This document shows positions 23,117-32,776 of a stretch of DNA of 64,000 bases, in pieces; positions within the stretch are counted from its first letter, which is position 1; every line of letters starts with the position of its first letter. This stretch comes from Plantago ovata. Its lineage: Eukaryota > Streptophyta > Magnoliopsida > Lamiales > Plantaginaceae. Location: NCBI GenBank assembly GCA_028274465.1, contig CM051457.1:50066362-50130361 (forward strand), in the 5' to 3' direction. The notes under the pieces are model-generated. The model had not been told where the DNA came from. It was given only the letters and a program-made list of their open reading frames with translations, and searched no databases. Both the position numbers and the translations under genes were made by a program.

Positions 23117-23795
23117 CTAAAGGTGGGCAAAGAAGAAATTAGGATGGTTTGTGATAGTCCGAGAGGTCCGTTTAGGTGTATTCATTACGTTCGACCTCCC
23201 GAACGGAGAAAAATCTCAAACGAAAAAAGAAGTTACTCTACAGCAAAGCATAAGTAGAGCGAGCAGCATACCAACATGCATGTGAACAGGCAAGAGCGAG
23301 CAGGATATATGAACAAGAAATATACGAGCGACCAACCGCTCGAAGCATAAGTCAAGCGAGCAGCACGCAAACATATATATAAGCAGTACAGCGAGCACGC
23401 TAACAAGCGAATCGAGGAGTATACGAGCGACCAACCGCTCAAAAAAAACAAAGGGTTCCTACAGTTACAGCTACGACCACATTTTAAGGAGGAGGCAACA
23501 GGGGTTACAGCAAAGAAAACAAGCGTAACAAAGGGGGAACTACCCTTACGGCCATGCAAGTCGAATCAACACAATTCGATTCAATAAAAGTCCATCTAAT
23601 TGTCCATTTACAGTTTATTAAGTCCAACGCCGTTTTCAGGCCGCCGTCCACCGGAAATTGCTCAGATGACAACATTCCGGGAAGGCAAAATCAAAAAAGA
23701 CGAAACCGAAATGTAAAGGGCGAAACCGAAAAGCAAAAGAGCAGAGAATTCAAGCAAAAAGAGAAGTAATTAAAGGCAAGTAATCAGAAACTTAC
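23117..23795 (-). other. Probable 5' UTR intron of the antisense gene (679 nt)
   Basis: Minus-strand donor ACAA|GTAAGT at 23795 and acceptor CACCTTTAG|G at 23117, one base before the chosen ATG. No coding sequence recognised inside. Confidence 0.5.
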
Positions 23796-24007
23796 TTGTT
23801 ATTAAGTGGGTAAAGGTTTGAGACCGGAAAAGATGCCGAAAAAGCTCAAAGTTCGCCTGAAAATCAAATTCTGGACGTCAGAAGGTATTCCTCGTGCTAC
23901 GCTCGTCTCGACCACATTGCTCGTCGATCACAGATTACACTCCTCGCTCTCTCTTTTTGGCTCTGAATATTCGGTTTGCGAAAAGTGTGGAATGACCGAG
24001 TATCGAA

Positions 24008-24017
24008 CTATTTATAG
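24008..24017 (-). promoter_or_regulatory. TATA box for the antisense gene of C
   Basis: CTATAAATAG on the minus strand, about 215 bp upstream of the proposed 5' UTR intron donor. It would start an antisense transcript near 23980. Inferred from motif and position. Confidence 0.5.
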
Positions 24018-24334
24018 AAGGGTATCTCGGGGATACAAAACGACGCGTGCCCTCGCTCCATCCGGATCGACCACGTGGCCATGATCAACGGCCCAGATTA
24101 CGGCCGCCTGGCGAATTACCTATTTTGCCCTCCACGCTCCCGCTCGGGCTCGGACACAGTTACCAATGCCGGCGCGAATTACCTAATCACAGTAGATAAT
24201 TCGTAGCGCGAGCACCGCACAACTTGGATCAGAGATAGATCGACGACCAAAAGCTTTCCTCCTCGAGACGTTACAGAGAAAAAAGGATGGCAAGACAAAA
24301 AATCGACGGACACGTGGCAATGGTTCGAGGAGCC

Positions 24335-24598
24335 ACTCTTAGAAGTATCTCTCCTCGAGATATTTTGCGAAGAAAAAGCGGCAGGAAGTCATTCCATTCC
24401 ACTCTTAGAAGTATCTCTACTCGAGATATTTTGCAAAGAAAAAGCGGCAGGAAGTCATTCCATTCCACTCTTAGAAGTATCTCTCCTCGAGATATTTTGC
24501 GAAGAAAAAGCGGCAGGAAGTCATTCCATTCCACTCTTAGAAGTATCTCTACTCGAGATGTTTTGCAAAGAAAAAGCGGCAGGAAGTCATTCCATTCC
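24335..24598. repeat. Tandem repeat, four 66-bp units, in C
   Basis: Four units of exactly 66 bp. Units 1 and 3 share one pair of variants (CTCCTCGAG, TTGCGAAG) and units 2 and 4 another (CTACTCGAG, TTGCAAAG), so a 132-bp dimer was duplicated. Because 66 is a multiple of three, both strands stay open for over 120 codons; these frames are by-products of the repeat. Tandem repeats near the 3' end are known in Retand-type elements. Confidence 0.93.
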
Positions 24599-24829
24599 AC
24601 CAAGGAATACTTACCCGGATCCGATCTCTGCCCAGTAAACATACCTCTTTTTCATAAGGTCCGAGCAACGTCTGCTCGCACCCTATAAAAAAGGGGGGAG
24701 GGAGAGATAGGAGGAGGGAAAGATACCAAGGTGCGAATAAGGAAATCTTTTTTCGCCCACTACTAGTCGAGGCTCTGCTCGACCTCTACTTCAACATACT
24801 TCCTCAATTATCTTCTACAAAGATACTTG

Positions 24830-24846
24830 GAAACTAGGGGGACATA
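24830..24846 (+). other. Polypurine tract of C
   Basis: AACTAGGGGGACATA directly before the 3' LTR; short and G-rich, in the expected place. Confidence 0.65.
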
Positions 24847-25600
24847 TGTTAGTGTTGAAATATGTCCAGTTCGCATGTACGAACTAGAGCGGTCTAAGAG
24901 CGCGACAAAGCATCATAGGCCGTCCCTCAAGGGGCACACCACACCCAAGTATGTCACTAAGGTGTGGACCGACCAACAAAGGGTCCGACCATCACTGGGA
25001 GGACAACCCTCAAAATAAGCTCATCACAAGGACAAAGCTGCCAGTGAGCTCGAGGAGCATCTCCATGGCTCGAGGACATCCTTACGTCAAGGTAACGCTC
25101 CTTGAGAGAAACTGAGCAGGGCACTACTCGCACCTTCCACGTGCGAGGAGGGCTCGAGGACCCGGAGCGACTAGCCACGGTTGCTCCCTTGGGCCAAGGC
25201 CCACGGACCTCCTTAATGGGCCTGGGCCGAGGAAGGACTCAATCCTAGCCGTACACGTGTCGCGATCCTACACGACTGGAAGGTGAAAGGCCACAAGTAT
25301 ATAAAGGCCTCATTTACTCCTCAATAGTAAGCATTATTAACACCTCTCAACCACCACATTTACTACTCGTACTAGGGAAGCCTCACAACTCCCTACTCGT
25401 AAAGTCGCCTCTCCGGTCTGATATCTTACAGACCGGGCAAGAGACACTAACCCCCCCCCCTCTAGTCTATTTCAGGTACGAGGAAGCTAAAAGAAGGCTC
25501 ACTTCCTATCTTAGAGGAACAATACATGAAGGAGAACCAGAATGACTTAGATTAGTGACTTACTGCGAACTTAGAAAGAAACACGAATTACCCTTCAACA
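24847..25600 (+). repeat. 3' LTR of element C
   Basis: 754 bp, TGTTAG...TTCAACA; the TATATAAAG promoter motif is kept. Followed by the CTATG duplication. Confidence 0.95.
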
Positions 25601-25605
25601 CTATG

Positions 25606-26792
25606 AATTTGTTTGAGGTTTTTCTCGCTTGGCTTGTCACATTTATGTATTGCACTTAGTTAAGCTTGGTAGTCTCGACATCACTTAGTGGTGTTTTCTC
25701 TACTGCGGTTCACGAAGGCCTTTATAATAGGATGATGCATGTTAGGGTCTTATGGTTGTTTTCCCGAGTAATTATGTACCTAAGAGGCAACAAGTCTTCA
25801 CCATGCTTTGAGATTGCTAAATGACTAGGAAGGAGGTAGTGTGAGGTTGTGTGATCCTTTGTTTATAACCTATTCTTCCGAATAGGTTTGGGGAGGGGGT
25901 TACACCGTCATAGACTTGTTTTCGTTTTCCATTTTCGTATCGTGAGTTTATTTTTCCTTTTCCGTAAATTTTGTACTCCAACCTATTCTTTCGAATAGGT
26001 TTGGGGAAGTCGTGTGAGTCATTTTATTTCTCTTTTTGTTATGCTACTGCTGGCTAGAAAAAAATCCGAAAAAAAAAAGAAAAATTCCAGAAAAAAAAAG
26101 AGAAAAAGAAAAAGAAAAAAGAATCTGGAAAGGAAAAAAAAAGAAAAAAAAAAGACCCCAAAAGAGCAAAGAAGGGTCCAAAAAAGAAAGCCAAATAGCA
26201 GTTAGCAAATTGTTGTGTCTCATTTTCCAATTTTTGTTCGTAATCGTGTTGTAATTTTTTATCTTTTTTGTCTTGAGTGTCATCTGTTCTAGACCACCCT
26301 CGTCCTGCCATTCAGGAAGTGGTGAATAGCTTAAGACTTTACTTTAGAGATGGGTAGAATAGGGGAGTGTTATATTTTATAGGGAACCCTCCTTCGTTTG
26401 ATGAGATCCAGTACTGGTTCGACCTCTTTAAGGGAAAGTCTTAACATGGTGGAACAGCAGTAAGTCCTCAGTTTCATAGGCACGCGACAACCATTCGTAT
26501 CTTAGCATGCTTCATTACGTCGTCACTGACTAGGTCCAGGTAGAGAATGTTACGAGAGACTATCTTGTCTTGACATAAGTGCTTATGTGGATGTGTATAA
26601 GTCAATCGAGGTATTCTTCAACCTATATTCATGCTTTGATTTATATGGTTTTTGTTCATATGTTTTTTGGTAGATTCAGTAGATTAGTTCATTTTATTTG
26701 GCATGAGACTCCATTTTGTGTCTTGCATTGTTTTTTGCATTAGAGTCTAGCTTAGTTGCTTGAGGACAAGCAAATGTTCGGTTTGGGGAGTT
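25606..26792 (+). other. 3' non-coding region of A (second part) with PPT
   Basis: No gene. Contains two inverted repeats AACCTATTC/GAATAGGTT (25867-25888 and 25980-26001), each running into GGTTTGGGGA; a purine tract (26056-26155); and the PPT GGTTTGGGGAGTT ending at 26792. The same order occurs in B, E, G, H, I and J. Confidence 0.8.
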
Positions 26793-28102
26793 TGATGAAT
26801 GTGTATTTTACACTTTCATTCGAGTCTTTTTCACCTATTTTAGCTATCCTCTATGTTAATTTAGCTATATTTTAGTGCATTTTATTAGAATAGTGTCACG
26901 TTCCCTTTAGATTTTATTTTACAGGTTTTGGTTGAAAATCGAGGATTTCAGGGCAATTATATTGAAGTTGACAAGGAATTGGTGTTCCAGAAGCCTATTT
27001 GGAGTATCTGAAGGTTTCCGGATAGGATTTGGAGTCTAGGGGTCGGATCTGGAGGTTAGAAGGCCACTAGAAGACAGAAACCGAGTCCGAAAAGGGCAAG
27101 AAATCCAAAAACGCGTCGAAACGCGGAATTCCGCGAAAAAGTCTCCGGGGCGAACCGCCCCAGACGTGGAGCGAACCGCCCCACACCGGGCGAACCGCCC
27201 GGTGTGTGGGGCGAACCGCCCCACACTTATTCGAGGCCTATATATAGTTGCTCAGTTTTCTCCGAAAATCATACTTTTCCAGACCTACTTTCTCACCTTT
27301 CTCTGTAGTTTTAGGTAGGGACTTCCCAGAGCCTGTTCTGGGGGTTCGTAGCTTAGGGGACACTTTTTCATAGCAGATTGGAGCTTGTAGGATCGCAATT
27401 CTACGGAGATTGACAACCTTCGGTAACTTTGTATCTTACAGTTTATTCTACTTATTTTATTTATCTTTCAACATGTTTTCTTCTATGATTTCTGTTGATT
27501 GCATGCCTATTATCAGTAGCTAAACTTATCGTTGGTGGAAGTATGTGAATTCTTAGCGAAGGGAAGATAATCATGCTAATGGCTATATCGCGCATTATAC
27601 TCCGTGTTATTGCTTTATTTCGTTGATCAGGCTTAAGCCTAAAATTCTCGTATGTTGTACTAATTATTATGCACAATTGGACCCTCGTCGACCTGTATGC
27701 GAGTTTATCTTCGTAGTGTTGAATAATTACGGAACACAATAGGACAATAGTGCTTGACTTGTCAGAATCGTTATCTTCGTAGTGCTTAATAATTGCAACA
27801 GGACACTAGATTGATCAAAGATCTCCATGCAAGACCGAGGAATTTACGCATGATTATCGACCCGTTATGCTTTGAAGGATCATACTATCACAAATCTCCA
27901 TTATCTGTTAGAAACCCCTTTGCTATTACGTCTGCTGTTTTATATTCTCTAGTTAAATAGATAAAGCTAGTTATAGTCCTGAGAGAACGACACTCGAGTC
28001 ATTCTACTGCTACACTACGGTTTTCGTTTTAGTTGTGGATTGCCTTTGGCTAAATAAAAAATTTATTTGCTGAACCTGGACCTGACAAATCCGCGTTCAT
28101 CA
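26793..28102 (+). repeat. 3' LTR of element A
   Basis: 1310 bp, TGATGAATGTG...CGTTCATCA. Four GC-palindrome units at 27147-27224 sit just before CTATATATA at 27238-27246, the best preserved Athila LTR promoter here. It contains two CTTCGTAGTG-type modules about 67 bp apart. Confidence 0.95.
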
Positions 28103-31100
28103 GGAAGTTCAAAGCCAGGGGGTTGTTCCAAGTAGAGTTCTTCAGCAAGTTCACCATTCAAGAATGCACTTTTAACATCCATCTGATAAACAATGAAGTC
28201 ATTGTGAGCAGCAAACGCCAAGTAAAGTCTAATTGCATCCAATCTTGCAACTGGTGCATAAGACTCATCATAGTCCAATCCTTCAGTCTGACAGTAGCCT
28301 TGAGCAACTAAACTTGCTTTGTTCCTTGTTACTTCACCAGACTCACTCAGCTTGTTTCTGAACACCCACTTTGTACCAATAGCTTTCTTATCTTCAGCAA
28401 GAGGTACAAGTTTCCAGAGTTTGTTCCTTTCAAATTGACCCAGTTCTTCTTGCATTGCCTTGATCCATTCAGAATGCTTTAAAGCTTCTTCTATGGTCTT
28501 GGGTTCAATTTCTGAAACAAAGCAAGAGAACAAAGCTTCTACTTCTACGACATTTGCTTCTTCAGCAAGTCCATGAGTAGCAGATACTTTGGATCTAGTC
28601 ACTTGGCATTTGTCAATATCACCAATCATATCCGTAGAGGGATGATCTCTAATCCATTTATTAACAGGTTTTCTGTTCTTTGGATCGGGATAAGTTTGCT
28701 CATCAGCATGTGACTCTTCAGCATGTACTTGCTCAGTACTACTGATATTTTGTTGTGTCTCTGCTGAGATCGGTTCATCAGCAACTGTTTGTTCAGCATT
28801 GCTAGATTGTGGTAACTCATCAGCAGGCAGAGGAAGTTGCATAGTGTCAGCAACATCCGGAGCAACTGCGTCTTTTGCTGAAAATTCTTTGTCATGAACT
28901 ATATTTATCTTGTCATGACTTGGGGGAGGAGAGTCATTGTCAGAATCATCATTTAGTTCAATCGACTTGATTTGCCTAGCATCAGATTCAGTTCTTTGCT
29001 CGTGTATGAGTAGCTTCTTCATACAATCTGATATTTCTTCTTCAGCAGGAACTCCTTGTGACTTTTCGTAGAATACAACATGCACTGATTCTTCAATCTT
29101 TTGTGCCTTTTGTTCTAAACTCTATAAGCTTTACTATTCAAGGAGTAACCAAGAAATATCGCTTCGTCTGCCTTCGGTTGAAATGTTCTTAGGTATTCTC
29201 TACCATTGTTAAGAAAAAAACACTTACAACCAAATACTCTTAGATGGGTTATGTTAGGAGGTCTTCCAACAAATAACTCATAAGGAGTTTTGTTGTATTC
29301 CTTACTAATCAGACATTTGTTTTGAGTGTAACAGGCGTTATTAATCATTTCAACACAGTAAGCTTCACTTATTTCAGTGTCAGCAAGCATTGTTCTTGCA
29401 TCTTCTTTTAGGGTGCGATTCTTCCTTTCAGCAACACCGTTTTGTTGTGGTATCCTTACTGAGGATAACTGATGTTGTATTCCTTTTGAATTGCAATACT
29501 CAGTTATGTACTGGTTTACAAACTCAGTAACATGGTCTGTCCTTATGACTTTTCCCTTGTCATTTTTCATGACTTCAAGCTTATTCAGCAAGATAGGTAT
29601 TTCAGTCCTTGTTTCAAACTTGTGTTTGATAAATACTACCCAAGTGAATCTTGAATAGTCATCTACCTCCACCAGACCATACTTCTTACCAGCATAGCTT
29701 GTTGAAGAAGATTCAAACAAGTCCATGTGCAAGAGTTGTAAAGGTTTTGTAGTTGACGGTACTGCCTTGTTCTTAAAAGAAGATTTGGTTTGCTTTCCTT
29801 GCTAACATGCATTGCAAACACCATCCTTCTTGAAAGTAACCTTAGGTAATCCAACTACAAGTGCCTTTTTAGACAGCTTATTCAGCGTCTTGAAGTTTAG
29901 GTGACTTGTTCGTTTATGCCATAACCATGCTTTTTCAGCAAGGCTATCGTGATCTGAGACAAGGCATTTTTCAACGATTGCTGAAGACCAATCTACGGTG
30001 TACAATCCTCCTGATCTTCTAGCAACCATAATAACCTTCTTTGTCTCAAAGTCTATAAGTTTACATTCATCACTTTTGATTTTGATGAAGTTTCCTTTGT
30101 CAGCAAATTGACTCATGCTGAAAAGGTTAAACTTAAGATTTTTGACATAAAGAACTCCCGAAATGGTAATGCATCCTAACTTCACGTCACCGTAGCCTTT
30201 TGTAGAACCAGAGCCTCCACCAGCAAACCTTATTGTTGGACCTTTAGACCACCGTCTATAGTTTATAAGGTTATTCTTGTTGCCCGTCATGTGCTTTCCA
30301 CAACCACTGTCAAAGTGCCAGATTGCATCGTTTGTCTCCGTGGCTGAAGTCTGCACAATCAAGAGCAAACAAGTTAATTATCCAATATTGGATGTCCATT
30401 AACATGTTCAAGAATGCGTCCAGTGGAAACCCAAGTCCTATGTTTTTCAACTTTGACTTGTTTTCTACTTGCTGAGTAACTAGGAGGTTTTGAGTCAAAA
30501 GACTTTTGATTCGTGCTGATCAAATCCACTTTCTGATGTGGTGACTTGCGCGGTTGACCTTTTTGCTGAACGTACTTTTCAGTAAGTTCTTTTCTAGCAA
30601 GGTTCCTTCTAGCCCTAGCGTTTTGAGTCTTGTCAGAACTCGTAGGCTTGGTTTTGTTCATCTCTTTGAAGTATCTTTGCTGACTTTGCTTATACTCATT
30701 AAAAAGTTGACTTTGCTTGGTTTTGAAACCGAGTCCACTTTTTGGAGAATACTGAGCTTTTGTCTCAGCAACTTTACTTGATTCAGGTTTGTCAGCAAAG
30801 GTCTTCTGATTACTTTTAGTAATCTTGCCTTTTGACTTAACAAATTGGTTTTCAGCAACTTGTTTGGCGGAATGCTTTACAACATCCTTTTTCTTTACAG
30901 TTTGCTTTTCATCAACCTGTTTTCCTTTTAAAATCTTGTTGCTTTGAGTAGCAACAGCGGGCTTTACGGTCGTAGGTACTTGATTGCATCTTTCAGCAAC
31001 CTTAGATTGACCAATCTGATAGAGTTCTGGTTGACCACTATCAGTTGCGCGTACAAAGGTAATTGGTGATTTATCTTTACTCAAGATTATTACGTCATCA

Positions 31101-32684
31101 CCTTCATACGTTGCACCTAAGCCTTCTTTCTGAGATGGATCTCTCAGATAAGAGTTTAGTTCAGTCAGCGTATTACTTGCATCAGCATAAGATTTGAAAT
31201 TGATTTTCATCTTTTCCATTTCTTGTATTTCAGCAAATAACTTTAGAATTGAGGACTGATATTCTTCCAATTCTATTGCCATCTGAGAATTCTTCTCTGT
31301 AGCTTCAGCAATCAACTTCTTGAGATGCAATATTTCAGCATCTTTCTTCTCTGTCTCTTCCTTCAGCAATACATACTTTTCAGTAGTCTGCTTGGTCAGA
31401 GTTTCAGCATTCTGTAGTTTCTCTTGCTGTTTGCTCAGAGTTTTCTCAAATCTTTCGATTTCTCCTTGAATTTTGTCATGGTCTATCTCATCTTCACTTT
31501 CTGAGTCAGAGTCAGAGATAGGACTGTTTACCTGACCGGCCATGAGGCAGAATTCGTAGTTTGACACATTTAGGTAAGCTTCCATAGCTATTCCACAAAC
31601 TTCCTTGCCAATCTCTACGTCAAGAGTGTCTGAGCTTTCTTCCTCACTGTCTTCAGAGCTGATATCAATGGACAACGCATCGATTTTTGCTTGAAGCTTC
31701 TTCTTTTCTTCAGCAATAAAATCTCTTTTGAACTTCTTCTTCTTTTTAGCAGATTTACCTTTCAGCAAAGGACAATTTGCTTTGAAGTGTCCAGGCTTTT
31801 TGCAGTAAAACCAGAGGTCATTTCCAACTGCTGGTTCTTCAGAGGATTTTGCATGCTGAGCCTGCTTGTTCAGCGAGCTAGATTCATTCTTGTATTTATG
31901 GTAGTTGTTACCAAGATGCTTTTTCAGCTTCTCTTTTGCTTTTCGCCTTTCAAGTTCCTTACTGATGAATTTCTTCATGTTTTTAACAACTACTCGTAGT
32001 TGACAGTAGCAAGATGAGAGAACAACTCTGTAGGTGTGATGTTTGGCATTCCTTGATTGTAGTAGAAGTTCTGAGTGTGGATCCATTCTTGGTTCAGACT
32101 TCTGATAATGGTTTTCACCTTCTCAGAATCTGAGTAAAGATTTCCAACTCCCAAGGCAGCCATCTCACTAACTAGAGTTGTGAATCTGAAGTCCAAGTCT
32201 TCCAGTGACTCATTTGTACCTTGTTTAAAGTTCTGGAACTTTAACTTCAGCACTTCGAGTTTGTTTCCCTTGGTTTTGTCAGATCTAGCACAAAGATCTT
32301 GAACCATTTTCCAAGCTTCCTTAGCAGTTTTGGCACCCCACAGTTTGCACTGTATAGTATCCGGAGTTGATCGAATGATGATGTTTCTTGCTTGGCCATC
32401 AAGACGGAATCTCTTGGCTTCGTCGGAAGTCCATTCCTCTCTTGGTTTTGGAACGACAGTATCAACTGGTTCACCTAGGATAGTTTCCTTTCCAGCTTCT
32501 GTGGTTTTGTGAGGAAAACTTCTCTCAACCTTAGTGATCTTGATAGGTCCATCATTAATGACAGTAACCATCTCATCACTAATGTACTCAAGATGTAGCA
32601 TCATGTTGTTTCGCCATTTTTCATAGTTTTCCAGCTTCAGCAAGGGAGCGTCTCCTAAAGATATCCGGTCAGCAATAGACTACC
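28103..32684 (-). pseudogene. gag-pol of D: gag, protease, integrase, partial RT
   Basis: Reads from about 32684 down to the A junction. Gag has a UBN2-type domain (NYEKWRNNMML near 32630), a zinc knuckle YCKKPGHFKANC whose first Cys is Trp, and a long Glu/Lys coiled coil (about 31200-31480). Protease has WHFDSGCGKHMTG near 30310. Integrase has MDLF, RTDHVTEF and QQNGVAERKN. RT has [11 protein letters not shown] and [12 protein letters not shown], and stops after PPGFELP at 28103. Frameshifts lie near 31992, 30370 and 29117, with a TAG at 29802-29804. The start codon is not preserved: a TAG lies just upstream of the open frame. Confidence 0.9.
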
Positions 32685-32756
32685 AAACTGATCAAGTGAG
32701 AGTGATTTACGGAAAGCACCTAAGGGGATCTAGGTTCAGTGTTGAACGTTAAAGAA

Positions 32757-32774
32757 CCTCCAGCTCTGATACCA
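32757..32774 (-). other. Primer-binding site of D (tRNA-iMet)
   Basis: On the minus strand TGGTATCAGAGCTGGAGG, two bases after the LTR end. TGGTATCAGAGC is the standard initiator-Met primer site of copia elements. Confidence 0.92.
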
Positions 32775-32776
32775 CT

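Larger units (their letters stand above)
12500..25600 (+). mobile_element. Element C: Tat-lineage Ty3/gypsy retrotransposon with antisense gene
   Basis: A 13,101-bp element with LTRs of 752 and 754 bp, flanked on both sides by CTATG (12495-12499 and 25601-25605). In order: PBS, gag-protease, RT, RNase H, a second archaeal-type RNase H, integrase, then an antisense ORF with introns, a 66-bp tandem repeat, PPT and 3' LTR. The second RNase H and extra antisense ORF are hallmarks of the Tat lineage (Retand/Ogre relatives). Several stops and frameshifts make it inactive. Confidence 0.95.
1..28102 (+). mobile_element. Element A: Athila-like gag-pro + ORF2 LTR retrotransposon, interrupted by B and C
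   Basis: Plus-strand Ty3/gypsy element whose left end lies outside the window. Order: partial 5' LTR (1-989), tRNA-Asp PBS, gag-protease, hairpin, leader with probable intron, ORF2, purine tract, PPT and 3' LTR (26793-28102). Element B sits inside ORF2 (5389-11797) and element C sits in the 3' non-coding part (12500-25600). Without them A is roughly 8.9 kb in this window. It has no reverse transcriptase, RNase H or integrase, so it is non-autonomous. It is inserted in the RT region of copia element D; the flank at 28103-28107 is GGAAG and its left duplicate lies outside. Confidence 0.92.

Noticed and set aside
24335-24598. Possible CRISPR-like array
   Set aside because: Units are contiguous without unique spacers and lie in a plant retrotransposon.
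24271-24688. Overlapping open frames of more than 120 codons on both strands
   Set aside because: Produced by the 66-bp tandem repeat whose length is a multiple of three; the peptides are the same 22 residues repeated and have no gene context.
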